This document shows, piece by piece, positions 33,777 through 43,206 of a stretch of 64,000 nt of DNA; position 1 is the stretch's first letter; each line of letters starts with the position of its first letter. Position numbers and translations under genes: made by a program. Source of the DNA: CAVRRZ01 sp963723745 (GTDB taxonomy: Bacteria; Actinomycetota; Actinomycetes; Mycobacteriales; Geodermatophilaceae); assembly GCA_963723745.1 (NCBI GenBank), contig CAVRRZ010000005.1, positions 1,426,001-1,490,000 on the forward strand, written 5' to 3'. The notes beneath the pieces were generated by a model that saw only the letters and a list, made by a program, of their open reading frames with translations, was not told where the DNA came from and did no database searches.

Positions 33777-33940
33777 GGGCCCCTTCCGGGAGCCGTGGGG
33801 TTCGAGGGACGGACGGGTCCGACACGTCCATCAGCTGGGCGCGACCGGCCGGCTGCGCTCGGTAACCTCCGACGATCCGAAGCTCTCGTGGGCTGGGCGG
33901 ACACGCCCACCGGCCGCTCCCTCCCTGGAGGTTCTCCACG

Positions 33941-35359
33941 GTGCTCGCCTCGTCCGCCCTGACCGGCCGCGACGGTCGCCTGGGCATGCTCGACGCCCTC
34001 CGCTTCTTCGCCGCCTTCGCGGTCATCGCCTTCCACTTCCTGGCCCGCGACAGTCCCGCGTGGGGCGGCGCGGTCCCCGGCGAGGTCGCCGGAGCCGGGC
34101 AGTGGGCCGCCTACGGCCGACTCGGCGTGCCGTTGTTCTTCGTGATCAGCGGCTTCGTGATCCTGATGAGCTCGTGGGGCCGCGACGTGCCGCACTTCGT
34201 CGCCTCCCGGGTCGGCCGGCTCTTCCCGGCCTACTGGGTGTCGGTCGTCCTCAGCGTCGCGATCCTGTTCGTGGTCTGGCCGGAGTACGGCACCTTCTTC
34301 GACTCCCAGGTCGGCCCCTCGGACGCCGTGCTGAACCTGACGATGGTGCAGCAGGCCTTCGGGGCGCCGAGCGTCAACGGCGTGTACTGGACCCTCTGGT
34401 ACGAGGCCCGCTTCTACCTGCTCGTCGCCCTCTTCATGCTGATCGGCATCACCCGGCAACGGGTGCTGGCGTTCGCCGCGCTGTGGCCGATCGCGGGCGC
34501 GATCGCGGCGGAGGCCGACAGCGCGCTTCTGTCGACGCTGCTGATGCCCACGTACGCGCCCTTCTTCGCGGGCGGAATGCTGCTCTACGTCCTGTACCGC
34601 GACGGGCACGACTGGGGCACCTGGCTGCTGATCGCGCTGCAGGGGGCGATCGGGCTGCACTTCTCGCTGCGGATCCACGAGAACGCGCTGGCCGTGCTCA
34701 CGCCCTGGGCGCCGTCGACGATCGTGATCGCGGTGCTGACCTTCGCCTGCTTCGCGCTGGTGGCGCTGGTGACGCTGACCCGCGCCGCGCGCTGGAACGC
34801 GCGCTGGATGGTCACGGCGGGCGCGCTCACCTACCCCGTCTACCTGCTGCACGAGAACATCGGCTGGTTCGTGATCGCCACGCTGCGGGAGACCGTCGGC
34901 GCCTGGGGGGCGGTGACGGTGGCGACCGTCGTGTCGCTGGTCGCCGCCGCGCTGCTGCACCGCCTGGTCGAGAAGCCGTTCGGGCCGCGGCTGCGCCGAG
35001 CCACCCTGGCGATGATCCGCCGGTCGATCACGTCGGCCGACCGGTCGGCCACCTCGGCCCACCGCCCGGTGGCCGCGGACCGTCCCGCCGTCGCCGTCGG
35101 GCCGGCCGTCGAGCCGGCGGTCGAGCCGGTGGGCGAGCGGGCGCCCCGCCGCGAGAGCCGGCTCGAGACGGCTCCGCCGGTGCTCCGCGAGCCGCGCGAG
35201 CCCGCTCGCCACCGGGAGCCGATGCTCGACCGCGAGCCCACGGTGGCCGCGTCCCGGGAGCCGGCGCCCGAGTGGGAGCGCGCCGCCTCGACCGCGCCGA
35301 TGCACCTGCCAGGGCTCTCCCGCGACGACACCGTCGGGGCCGGCCGCCACAGCGGCTGA
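33941..35359 (+). CDS. Acyltransferase 3 family membrane protein with long disordered tail
   Basis: A 472-residue O-acyltransferase of the OafA/YrhL type, predicted to acylate a surface glycan. The N-terminal LGMLDALRFFAAFAVIAFHF contains the conserved Arg and the catalytic-type His. About ten hydrophobic helices follow to residue 345, including VPLFFVISGFVI. The last ~120 residues are Arg/Glu/Pro-rich with repeats of REP, VEP and similar triplets, and should be cytosolic and disordered. GTG 33941 has a GGAGG site. It sits downstream of GtrA but a 164-base gap with a small stem (33894-33909) separates them. Confidence 0.88.
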   Translation: MLASSALTGRDGRLGMLDALRFFAAFAVIAFHFLARDSPAWGGAVPGEVAGAGQWAAYGRLGVPLFFVISGFVILMSSWGRDVPHFVASRVGRLFPAYWVSVVLSVAILFVVWPEYGTFFDSQVGPSDAVLNLTMVQQAFGAPSVNGVYWTLWYEARFYLLVALFMLIGITRQRVLAFAALWPIAGAIAAEADSALLSTLLMPTYAPFFAGGMLLYVLYRDGHDWGTWLLIALQGAIGLHFSLRIHENALAVLTPWAPSTIVIAVLTFACFALVALVTLTRAARWNARWMVTAGALTYPVYLLHENIGWFVIATLRETVGAWGAVTVATVVSLVAAALLHRLVEKPFGPRLRRATLAMIRRSITSADRSATSAHRPVAADRPAVAVGPAVEPAVEPVGERAPRRESRLETAPPVLREPREPARHREPMLDREPTVAASREPAPEWERAASTAPMHLPGLSRDDTVGAGRHSG

Positions 35360-35429
35360 GCCCACCGCAGAGACCGAGCCCGCCGGCTGCGAACGACATC
35401 GCCGCCGCAGCAGGGACCCGACCGGACGC

Positions 35430-38390
35430 TCAGCTCGCGAGGCGGGAGCCCTCGCGGCCGGCGATCACCTCGATCCGGCTCGGGATGCGGGTGCGCAGCT
35501 CCTCGACGTGGCTGATCACGCCGACGGTGCGACCGCCGCGTCGGAGCTCGTCGAGCACGGTCATCACCGCGTCGAGCGAGTGCGGGTCGAGGGTGCCGAA
35601 ACCCTCGTCGACGAACAGCGTGTCCAGCTGCACGCCGCCGCTCTCGGCGGTGACCACGTCGGCCAGGCCCAGGGCGAGGGCGAGCGAGGCCATGAAGCTC
35701 TCCCCGCCGGACAGAGTCTTGGTCGGCCGCCGGGTGCCGGTGTACTCGTCGAACACGTCGAGGCCGAGCCCGCCCCGGGCGCCGTTGCGGCCCTGCGCAT
35801 CGCTGTGCAGGAACGTGTAGCGGCCGGCGGACATGTCCTGCAGGCGCCGGCTGGCCACCTCGGCGACCTGCTCCAGACGGGCGGCCAGCACGAACGACTG
35901 GAGTCGCATGCGCAGGGCGTTGGCCCCCCGGCCGGTGACGAGATCGGCGAGCGCGGTGACCCGCTCCGTCTCGGCCCGGCACTCGTCGAGTTCGACCTCG
36001 ACACCCGTGAGCTCGGCGACGAGCCGGTCCAGCTGCTCGGTGCGACGGCGGGCCTCCGCCTGGGCCGCGACGGCGCTCTCGCGCTCGGCAGTCGACGCCC
36101 GGCACCGCTCGGCGAGGCCGTCGACGTCCGGTACCGGGCCGAGGTCGGCGAGCTCCGGCTCGGCAAGCGTCGCGGCGACGACGGCGCGGGCCTCGTCGTG
36201 CGCGGCCACCCGCCGGGCCCGGGCATCGGCCACCGCCGGGTCCGGCAACGCGGCGGCGGCCTCGAGGAGCTCGGCGAAGCCGGCCTGCAGCGCCCGGGCA
36301 GTGGCGGCGTCCTGGATCCGCCGGGCGGCCTCCCGGGCCCGCTGCAGGGCGGCCTCGCACTCGACGAGGGCCTCGCACCGCTCCGCCGCCCGGGTCAGTC
36401 GCCGCACCCGGGTGGGCAGGTCGGGGTCCTCCCCCTGGGCGGCGGCGAGCCGCGCGCGGACGTCGTCGAGCGCGAGCCGGGTCGACGCGATCGTCGTGCG
36501 GCACCGGGTCAGGTCCTCGCGCGCCGCCGCGAGGTCACGCGCGACCGCCTCGCGGCGCTCGGTCAGCTCGGCGAGCTCCTCCTGGGCCGGACCGAGGTCG
36601 CCCGCCGCGCCGGCGGTGGCGCGCCGCTCGGCCACGGCCGCGGCGTAGGCGGCCTCCTGGTCCGCGAGCGGTAGGTCGCCTGCCCGGGCCCGCAGCGCAG
36701 CCAGCTGCTGCTCCCCCGCCACCAGTTCGTCGCGCGCGCGGGTGGCCGCGTTCTCGGCCGTGTCCGCGAGGGCCCGGGCGGCCTCCTCCTCGTCCCTGCC
36801 CACGGCGCGGCCGGAGGCCTCTGCCGGGCGCGGGTGCTCCGTCGCTCCGCACACCGGGCAGTCGTCGCCGTCGACCAGGCCGGCGGCCAGCTCGGCGGCC
36901 ATCCCGTCGAGTCGCTGGGCCCGCAGGTCGTTCCACGCCTCGCGGGCGTCCAGCCATCGTTCGCGCGCCCGGTCGGCGGCGCCGCGGAGGTCCTCGACGG
37001 CGTCGGCCAGCACGGCGGCGGCCCGTGCGGCCTCGACCGCGTCCTTGCGCCGTGCGACCTGCTCGGTCAGCCCGGGCAGCCGGGCGGCGGCCGTCGCGGC
37101 GGCCTCGACCCGCTTCTCGACCTCGGCCAGGAGGTCAGGCATCGCGGCCAGCACGGCCTCCTGCTCGGCGCACCCCTCGGCAAGCCCGCGCTCGCGCCGG
37201 TCGAGAGTGATCAGCTCGGCTGCCAGGGTCGCGGCCCGGTCGGCCTCGGGCAGCAGGGTGCGCAACTGGGCGATCTCGTCCCGCAGCGCCCGGCCGAGCG
37301 CCGCGTCCGCCGTACCGGGCTCTCCGGTCGCGCACCAGGCGTCCGCGGCCGCCGACAGCCGCTCCTCGGCGCCCTCCACCTCCAGGGCGGCCCGCCCGGC
37401 GGCCTCGAGAGCGTCGCGGAGCGGCTCGGCCCGACGGCCGATCTCCAGCGCGCTGCGCAGCGGCTGGAGCTCAGCGACCTCGGCGTCCAGTCGGGCCAGG
37501 TCGCGCTGGGCGCGCTCCCTGCGGGTGTGCCGGTCGGCCTCCGCCCGTGCCGCGGCCAGCTCGGAATCCGCGGTGGCCACGGCACCGGCGGCGGCAGTGG
37601 CGCGCAGGTCGGCGTCCGCGAGCCGGGCCGTCGCCCGGGCACGGACACCGGCCACCCACGCGTCGGCGCGTGCGCCGGGCGCCACCCCCACCAGCTCGGG
37701 GGCCAGTTCTTCGGGCACGGGCACGTCGGCCACCTGCGCGACCCGGGCGATGAGGGTGCTGGCCCGGCTGCGGACGACGTCGAACCGGCCGCGCGCGGCC
37801 GAGCGCTCGGCGGCCAGCCAGTCCTCGACGCGGGCGAACCGGCCGACGTCGAACAGGGTGCGCAGCAACCGGCCACGGTCCTCGGGCTCGGCGCGCAGGA
37901 ACCGGGCGAAGTCGCCCTGCGGCAGGAGCACCACCTGGCAGAACTGCTCCGCGGAGAGCCCCAGCCGGGTGCGCAGGTGCTCGGACCCCTCGTCGATGCG
38001 CGTGCTGACCGGCTCCCAGCCCGCCGCGGTCTCGCGCTGGACGACCAGCCGGGCCTGCTCGGTGGTGACACCCGCGCCGCGGCGCTTGGGGCGCTGCTGC
38101 TCTGGGCGGCGGGTGATCAGCAGCCGCTCGCCGCCGAGGGTCACCTCGAGCTCCACCTCGGTGCGGACGTCGCGCCCCGCGTGGTCGCTGCGCAGCCGGC
38201 GCTCCTCGCCGCGCGCCCCGGGCACCGTGCCGTAGAGGGCGAACACGACGGCGTCGAGCAGCGTGGTCTTGCCGGCCCCGGTCGGCCCCCACAGCAGGAA
38301 CAGCCCGTCGCGCCCGGCCTCGTCGAGGTCGACATCGACCCGGTCGGCGAACGGACCGAACGCCGTCAGCGCGAGCCGGTGCACCCTCAC
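35430..38390 (-). CDS. sbcC: Exonuclease subunit SbcC (SMC-like ATPase)
   Basis: The large subunit of the SbcCD nuclease, which opens hairpins and double-strand ends. The 986-residue protein has Walker A GPTGAGKTTLLDAV near the N-terminus and long Ala/Glu/Arg coiled-coil arms. A zinc hook CPVCG lies near residue 510. The ABC signature LSGGESFMASLALALG is followed by Walker B LDTLFVDEGFGTLD at the C-terminus. GTG 38390 overlaps the sbcD stop (GTGA), so the subunits are coupled. Firm identification. Confidence 0.96.
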   Translation of the reverse strand: MRVHRLALTAFGPFADRVDVDLDEAGRDGLFLLWGPTGAGKTTLLDAVVFALYGTVPGARGEERRLRSDHAGRDVRTEVELEVTLGGERLLITRRPEQQRPKRRGAGVTTEQARLVVQRETAAGWEPVSTRIDEGSEHLRTRLGLSAEQFCQVVLLPQGDFARFLRAEPEDRGRLLRTLFDVGRFARVEDWLAAERSAARGRFDVVRSRASTLIARVAQVADVPVPEELAPELVGVAPGARADAWVAGVRARATARLADADLRATAAAGAVATADSELAAARAEADRHTRRERAQRDLARLDAEVAELQPLRSALEIGRRAEPLRDALEAAGRAALEVEGAEERLSAAADAWCATGEPGTADAALGRALRDEIAQLRTLLPEADRAATLAAELITLDRRERGLAEGCAEQEAVLAAMPDLLAEVEKRVEAAATAAARLPGLTEQVARRKDAVEAARAAAVLADAVEDLRGAADRARERWLDAREAWNDLRAQRLDGMAAELAAGLVDGDDCPVCGATEHPRPAEASGRAVGRDEEEAARALADTAENAATRARDELVAGEQQLAALRARAGDLPLADQEAAYAAAVAERRATAGAAGDLGPAQEELAELTERREAVARDLAAAREDLTRCRTTIASTRLALDDVRARLAAAQGEDPDLPTRVRRLTRAAERCEALVECEAALQRAREAARRIQDAATARALQAGFAELLEAAAALPDPAVADARARRVAAHDEARAVVAATLAEPELADLGPVPDVDGLAERCRASTAERESAVAAQAEARRRTEQLDRLVAELTGVEVELDECRAETERVTALADLVTGRGANALRMRLQSFVLAARLEQVAEVASRRLQDMSAGRYTFLHSDAQGRNGARGGLGLDVFDEYTGTRRPTKTLSGGESFMASLALALGLADVVTAESGGVQLDTLFVDEGFGTLDPHSLDAVMTVLDELRRGGRTVGVISHVEELRTRIPSRIEVIAGREGSRLAS

Positions 38391-39556
38391 GGGGACACCC
38401 CCGCGATCAGCTCCTCGTTCTCGCCACGGACCGCCGCCGCCAGCGCCCGCCGCAGCAGGTCGCGCTCGCCCGCGCCGGGCTCGGTGCCGCGCACGTGCCG
38501 CACGAACTCCTCGGCGACGTCGAGGTCGGCCCGGCCGCGCAGCCGCTCCTGGTAGCTGCGCCCGTCGGGGGTCAGGCCTGCACCCGCCCACTCGACGTGC
38601 ACGCAGAACGGGAAGCGCTCGCGCAGCCGGCGCATCGGGTCGGCGGGCCGCACGGTGTCGGTCAGCCGCACGGACAGGAAATGCGTCCCGACGGCGGCGT
38701 GCGCCGGGTCGCCCAGCAGCGCGTCGAGCTCGCCGGACAGCTGGGTCAGCGGCCGCGGCACGGGCAGCGCGACGGGGCGGACGTCGGCCAGGCCGGACGG
38801 GCCGAGGTCGACCAGCCACGCCTGCTTCTCGTGGCCCGCCTCGCCGAAGGAGTACGGCAGCGGCGAGCCGCTGTAGCGCAGCCGCGGCGTGAGCGACTGC
38901 GGCCGGTGCAGGTGCCCCAGCGCCACGTAGTCGACGCCGTCGAACACGGCCTCGGGCACCCGGTCGACACCGCCGACGCAGATGTCACGCTCGCTCTCGC
39001 TCGGCTCGGCGCCACCCACGAAGGCATGTGCCAGGACCACCGAGCGAGCGTCCGGCCGGAGGAACAGGTCGGCGCGCACCCGGTCCATCGCCGCACGCAG
39101 CACCGCCTCGTGGCCCCGCGCCTCCGCCAAGCCGAGCTCGTGCCGGGCCACCTCCGGCTCCAGGTACGGGATGCCGTAGATCGCCACCTCGCCGTGCTCG
39201 TCGTTGACCAGGACCGGCTCGTCGAGGCGGCGGGTGTCGGCGCGCACGTGCAGGCCCGCCGCCGAGAGCAGGCCGGAGAAGGTGCCGAGGCGGCGGGCCG
39301 AGTCGTGGTTGCCCGGGGTCATGACGACGGCGGCGCCCGCCGCCAGGATGCGACCGATCGACCGGTCGAGCACGGCGGTGGCGTCGGCCGAGGGGACCGC
39401 GCGGTCGTACACGTCACCCGCCACGACCACGACGTCGACCTTCTCCGCGGCGACGACGGCGGCCAGCCGGGCCAGCACCGCCTCCTGCTCGGCGAGCAGG
39501 TCGGTGCCGTGCAACGACCGGCCGAGGTGCCAGTCGGAGGTGTGCAGCAGCCGCAT
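38387..39556 (-). CDS. sbcD: Exonuclease subunit SbcD (Mre11-like nuclease)
   Basis: The metallophosphoesterase subunit of SbcCD, 389 residues. Metal-ligand motifs are in order: HTSDWHLGRSLHG, VVAGDVYDRAVPS, MTPGNHDSARRL, VLAHAFVGG and ALGHLHRPQ. The C-terminal part is the capping domain. ATG 39556 has a TACGTT box six bases upstream and no ribosome-binding site, so the operon is probably transcribed from a leaderless start. A large inverted repeat lies further upstream. Confidence 0.96.
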   Translation of the reverse strand: MRLLHTSDWHLGRSLHGTDLLAEQEAVLARLAAVVAAEKVDVVVVAGDVYDRAVPSADATAVLDRSIGRILAAGAAVVMTPGNHDSARRLGTFSGLLSAAGLHVRADTRRLDEPVLVNDEHGEVAIYGIPYLEPEVARHELGLAEARGHEAVLRAAMDRVRADLFLRPDARSVVLAHAFVGGAEPSESERDICVGGVDRVPEAVFDGVDYVALGHLHRPQSLTPRLRYSGSPLPYSFGEAGHEKQAWLVDLGPSGLADVRPVALPVPRPLTQLSGELDALLGDPAHAAVGTHFLSVRLTDTVRPADPMRRLRERFPFCVHVEWAGAGLTPDGRSYQERLRGRADLDVAEEFVRHVRGTEPGAGERDLLRRALAAAVRGENEELIAGVSP

Positions 39557-39562
39557 GGCCGG

Positions 39563-39568
39563 AACGTA
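39563..39568 (-). promoter_or_regulatory. Putative -10 box for leaderless sbcDC transcript
   Basis: TACGTT on the minus strand, six bases before ATG 39556. The intervening bases contain no ribosome-binding site. Confidence 0.45.
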
Positions 39569-39682
39569 TGCGGGGCCACCGACAGAACCGGCCAGGCTCG
39601 CCGTGACCGATCCGTCACACCCACCGCAGGAGGACCGCAGCTCCCACGCGCGTCGCTGCCGGTGCGCGGTAGCGCCCGCCCG

Positions 39683-39755
39683 GGTTGATCATCGTCTGCG
39701 TGTCCGGCCGTACGGCGCGTCCGCCCGTGTCGCGCGCACGCAGACGATGATCAAC
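39683..39755. repeat. Perfect 19-bp inverted repeat with 35-base loop
   Basis: Arms 39683-39701 (GTTGATCATCGTCTGCGTG) and 39737-39755 are exact reverse complements. CCCGG-type flanks on both sides can extend the pairing after a small bulge. It lies downstream of the PH-domain gene and upstream of sbcD, both on the minus strand. It may serve as terminator for the former; a dispersed palindromic repeat is the other option. Confidence 0.75.
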
Positions 39756-39794
39756 TTCCCGGGCCCGGCGGGCGCGTCGGTGGCCGCGAAACGG

Positions 39795-40433
39795 TCAGAC
39801 CGGGTTGGTGCGGAAGCCCGTCGTCGGGTGACCCCAGCCGCCGGTCGGGACGCCGCCCGTGCCCCATCCCGAGCTGTCGTGGCCCGAGCCGCCCCAGCCC
39901 TCCCGGTACTGCTCGCCGAGGTAGCCGGCGCCCTCCTGCGCCCGGCGGTCGGCGTCCTCCTCGATCATGTGGTTGAGCAGCTGCTGCACCCGCTCGCTGC
40001 CCGGCACCCGGCTCAGCACCGTCGCGCCCTCGCCGGCCGAGGTGATCCGGAGGGTGCCCGACCGGATGATCCGCTCCCAGAGCGTCTGCGAGAACGAGAC
40101 GTCGGTGATCCGGCCCAGCGCGATGTCGCGGCCGGTGCGCGACAGGATCCCGGTGCGGTGGAGCAGCCGGTGGGTGGTGATGACGTAGTGCGTCGTCCGT
40201 CGGCGCAGCAGCGGGCCCACCACGGTGAGCGCCACGAGCACCACCCCGACGCACAGCAGGACCAGCCGCAGGACCCCCTGGTTGCTGCCGACCGGGATCA
40301 TCGCCATCCCGAACGACGCCGCACCGACGATCAGCAGCAGCCGCACGACCGGCCAGAAGACCGTCAGTGCGTGCGGGTGCAGGTGCGCGACGACCTCCTC
40401 GTCGTCCGCGAGCAGCTTGTCCGGGTACGGCAC
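39795..40433 (-). CDS. PH-domain (bPH2/DUF304-like) membrane protein
   Basis: A 212-residue protein with two adjacent transmembrane helices (about residues 25-45 and 52-72) followed by a bacterial PH-like domain. That domain begins at THYVITTHRLLHRTGILSRTGRDIALGRITDV, the usual form of the family. The last ~45 residues are Gly/Trp/His/Thr-rich and probably disordered. It matches Rv3278c in place, beside birA. Its role is unknown beyond membrane association. Confidence 0.82.
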   Translation of the reverse strand: MPYPDKLLADDEEVVAHLHPHALTVFWPVVRLLLIVGAASFGMAMIPVGSNQGVLRLVLLCVGVVLVALTVVGPLLRRRTTHYVITTHRLLHRTGILSRTGRDIALGRITDVSFSQTLWERIIRSGTLRITSAGEGATVLSRVPGSERVQQLLNHMIEEDADRRAQEGAGYLGEQYREGWGGSGHDSSGWGTGGVPTGGWGHPTTGFRTNPV

Positions 40434-40518
40434 GCCTCCAAGGATGCGCCCGGGAACCGGCGTTCCGGTGGCACGAGGTCCCGGATGCGGGCGGCGGTGG
40501 CGCTGCGCGCCTCCCGTG

Positions 40519-41349
40519 TCACACGCGGCGCACGTGCCGCACGTCGCCCGACGCCAGCTCCACGCGCCCCCCGGCGGTCGCCACCACCAGCCGGCCGTCC
40601 CAGTCCACCGCCTCCGCGACGCCCTCGAGCACCGAACCGTCGGGCATCGTCACCGCCACGGTCGAGCCCACGGTGCCCGACCAGGCGAGGTAGTCACGGG
40701 CCAGCCGCGAGCTCACCGGGTCGCCCAGCTGCTCGGTCCAGTCGCGGTAGCGCCGCTCCAGCGCCCGCAGGTAGCCGATCAGGACGGCGCCGCGGTCGAC
40801 GTCCGCGGCGGCCCCGGCGAGCACCAGGGAGGTGCCGCCCTCCGGCAGCTCGTCCGCGGTCGTGGACACGTTGAGCCCGGCCCCGACGACGACGGCGCCG
40901 TCGCCCGCCTCGGCGAGGATGCCGGCCAGCTTGCGGCCGTCGGCCGCGAGCAGGTCGTTGGGCCACTTCAGCGACGTCCGGACGCCGGTCGACTCGCGCA
41001 CGCCCTCCGCGAGCGCGACCCCGGTGAGCAGCGGCAGCCAGCTCTTCCGGCTCGCCGGGAGGTCGGGCCGGAGCAGCACCGAGACCGCCAGCCCGGCCCG
41101 CGGCGGCGAGACCCAGGTGCGGTCCAGGCGGCCGCGCCCGGCCTCCTGGTGCTCGGCGACGAGCACCGTTCCCTCGGGGGCGCCGTCCGCGGCGGAGGCG
41201 GCGAGGACGGCGTTGGTCGACCCCACCGAGGCGAGCACCTCGATCGAGCGCCACAGCGCGCCGGGCACCACCAGCGCGGCGCTCAGCGCGGCGGCGTCGA
41301 GCGGCGGGCGGCCGGGCACCGACCGGTCGACGGGAGGAGGAATCGCCAC
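40519..41349 (-). CDS. birA: Biotin-[acetyl-CoA-carboxylase] ligase, mono-functional
   Basis: Attaches biotin to the carboxyl carrier domain of acyl-CoA carboxylase. In the 276-residue protein the catalytic loop AGRGRLDRTW, SVLLRPDL, LKWPNDLL with KLAGIL, and GAGLNVS are all present. The N-terminal helix-turn-helix of E. coli BirA is missing, so it should not act as a repressor. The C-terminal ~50 residues form the SH3-like cap. It is divergent from the carboxylase beta-subunit gene by only 19 bases, linking enzyme and substrate expression. Confidence 0.95.
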   Translation of the reverse strand: MAIPPPVDRSVPGRPPLDAAALSAALVVPGALWRSIEVLASVGSTNAVLAASAADGAPEGTVLVAEHQEAGRGRLDRTWVSPPRAGLAVSVLLRPDLPASRKSWLPLLTGVALAEGVRESTGVRTSLKWPNDLLAADGRKLAGILAEAGDGAVVVGAGLNVSTTADELPEGGTSLVLAGAAADVDRGAVLIGYLRALERRYRDWTEQLGDPVSSRLARDYLAWSGTVGSTVAVTMPDGSVLEGVAEAVDWDGRLVVATAGGRVELASGDVRHVRRV

Positions 41350-41354
41350 TCCCC

Positions 41355-41360
41355 TACGCT
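41355..41360 (+). promoter_or_regulatory. Putative -10 box for leaderless carboxylase beta transcript
   Basis: TACGCT, eight bases before GTG 41369, within the 19-base gap between the divergent birA and accD starts. The -35 region would lie inside birA. Confidence 0.5.
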
Positions 41361-41368
41361 ACGAGGCC

Positions 41369-42997
41369 GTGACAGCGGCCGAACCGGGGAGCGCGGGCGA
41401 GGACGTCCCGGGCGACATCGACATCCACACGACCGCCGGCAAGCTGGCCGACTTCGAGCGCCGGGTGCAGGAGGCCACGCACGCCGGCTCCGAGCGCGCG
41501 GTGGAGAAGCAGCACGCCGCCGGCAAGATGACCGCCCGCGAGCGGATCGACGCGCTGCTCGACGACGGCTCGTTCACCGAGTTCGACGAGTTCGCCCGGC
41601 ACCGCTCGACGAACTTCGGCATGGCCGAGAAGCGGCCGTTCGGCGACGGCGTGGTCACCGGCTACGGCACCGTCGACGGTCGGCCCGTGGCGATCTTCAG
41701 CCAGGACGTCACGGTCTTCGGTGGCAGCCTCGGCGAGGTCTACGGCGAGAAGATCGTCAAGATCCTCGACTTCGCTCTGCAGAACGGCTGCCCGATCATC
41801 GGCATCAACGAGGGCGGCGGCGCGCGGATCCAGGAGGGCGTGGTCTCCCTCGGCCTCTACGGCGAGATCTTCCGGCGCAACGTGCACGCCTCCGGCGTCA
41901 TCCCGCAGATCTCGCTGGTCATGGGCCCGGCCGCCGGTGGGCACGTCTACTCCCCCGCGCTGACCGACTTCATCGTCATGGTCGACAAGACCAGCCAGAT
42001 GTTCATCACCGGCCCCGACGTCGTGAAGACCGTCACCGGTGAGGACGTGACGCTCGAGGAGCTCGGCGGCGCCCGCACCCACAACACCAAGTCCGGCGTT
42101 GCGCACTACCTGGCCGAGGACGAGACCGACGCCCTCGACTACGTCAAGGCGCTGCTGTCGTACCTGCCGAGCAACAACCTCGACCCGCTGCCCGCCGTCG
42201 AGACGGCACCGGCCGAGACGGTGCTGCCGGGCGCGCTGACCGACGAGGACCTCGAGCTCGACTCGTTCGTCCCCGACTCGGCCAACAGCCCCTACGACAT
42301 GCACACGGTCATCGAGCACGTGCTCGACGACGGCGAGTTCCTCGAGGTGCAGCCGCTGTTCGCGCCGAACATCCTGATCGGCTTCGGCCGGGTCGAGGGC
42401 CGGCCGGTCGGCGTCGTGGCCAACCAGCCCACCCAGTTCGCCGGCACGCTGGACATCGACGCCAGCGAGAAGGCCGCACGGTTCGTGCGCACCTGCGACG
42501 CCTTCAACATCCCGGTGCTGACCTTCGTCGACGTCCCCGGCTTCCTGCCCGGCACCTCGCAGGAATGGGAGGGGATCATCCGCCGGGGCGCGAAGCTGAT
42601 CTACGCCTACGCCGAGGCGACGGTCCCGAAGGTCACGGTGATCACCCGCAAGGCCTACGGCGGCGCCTACGACGTCATGGGCTCCAAGCACCTCGGCGCC
42701 GACGTCAACCTGGCCTGGCCGACCGCGCAGATCGCCGTGGTCGGCGCCCAGGGCGCCGTCGGCATCCTCTACCGCAAGGAACTGGCCGCGGCCGACGACC
42801 CCGACGCCCGCCGCGCGGAGCTGATCGCCGAGTACGAGGACACCCTGGCCAACCCCTACATCGCGGCCGACCGCGGCTACGTCGACATGGTCATCCAGCC
42901 CTCGCACACCCGGGTGCAGGTGACCAGGGCGCTGCGGATGCTGGCCAGCAAGCGCCAGACCCTGCCGCCCAAGAAGCACGGGAACATCCCGCTGTGA
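41369..42997 (+). CDS. accD5: Acyl-CoA carboxylase beta subunit (propionyl-CoA type, AccD5/PccB-like)
   Basis: Carboxyltransferase subunit (542 residues) that transfers CO2 from biotin to propionyl- or acetyl-CoA. It shows KMTARERIDALLDDGSFTEFDEF, the N-half crotonase loop NEGGGARIQEGV with GPAAGGHVYSPAL, and the C-half VPGFLPGTSQEWEGIIRRGAKL and YGGAYDVMGSKHLGADVNLAWP. The C-terminus KHGNIPL is shared with AccD5. The epsilon-subunit gene overlaps its stop, which points to an AccA3-D5-E5 complex. Substrate range is inferred from the adjacent epsilon gene and mutase genes. Confidence 0.95.
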   Translation: MTAAEPGSAGEDVPGDIDIHTTAGKLADFERRVQEATHAGSERAVEKQHAAGKMTARERIDALLDDGSFTEFDEFARHRSTNFGMAEKRPFGDGVVTGYGTVDGRPVAIFSQDVTVFGGSLGEVYGEKIVKILDFALQNGCPIIGINEGGGARIQEGVVSLGLYGEIFRRNVHASGVIPQISLVMGPAAGGHVYSPALTDFIVMVDKTSQMFITGPDVVKTVTGEDVTLEELGGARTHNTKSGVAHYLAEDETDALDYVKALLSYLPSNNLDPLPAVETAPAETVLPGALTDEDLELDSFVPDSANSPYDMHTVIEHVLDDGEFLEVQPLFAPNILIGFGRVEGRPVGVVANQPTQFAGTLDIDASEKAARFVRTCDAFNIPVLTFVDVPGFLPGTSQEWEGIIRRGAKLIYAYAEATVPKVTVITRKAYGGAYDVMGSKHLGADVNLAWPTAQIAVVGAQGAVGILYRKELAAADDPDARRAELIAEYEDTLANPYIAADRGYVDMVIQPSHTRVQVTRALRMLASKRQTLPPKKHGNIPL

Positions 42998-43206
42998 GCG
43001 AGGAACGTCCCCTGCTGACGGTGGTCCGTGGGGAGCCCACCGCCGAGGAGATCGCCGCCCTGACGGCGGTCGTCGCCGCCCTGTCCGCCGGCCGCGCGCG
43101 CCGCCGTCCGACACCGGTCGGCGCCTGGGCCTCGTACACCGATCGCCACCGCCGCCCCGTGCAGCCGGGCCCGGGCGGCTGGCACGCATCCGGAAGGTTC
43201 GCATGA
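42994..43206 (+). CDS. accE5: Acyl-CoA carboxylase epsilon subunit
   Basis: A 70-residue protein with the AccE pattern: PLLTVVRGEPTAEEIAALTAVVAAL followed by a basic, Pro/Trp-rich tail WASYTDRHRRPVQPGPGGWHASGRFA. It stabilises and activates the alpha-beta holoenzyme in actinobacteria. GTG 42994 overlaps the beta-subunit stop and its own stop overlaps the maf start, so three genes are translationally chained. Confidence 0.92.
   Translation: MSEERPLLTVVRGEPTAEEIAALTAVVAALSAGRARRRPTPVGAWASYTDRHRRPVQPGPGGWHASGRFA

Noticed and set aside
33795..33815. GGTTCGA sequence resembling a tRNA T-loop
   Set aside because: The flanking bases do not pair and no acceptor or anticodon arm surrounds it; other GGTTCGA-like matches lie inside coding genes.
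33777..33940. Possible riboswitch leader before the acyltransferase
   Set aside because: Only a small stem (33894-33909) and no recognisable ydaO, cobalamin or other riboswitch core could be found.
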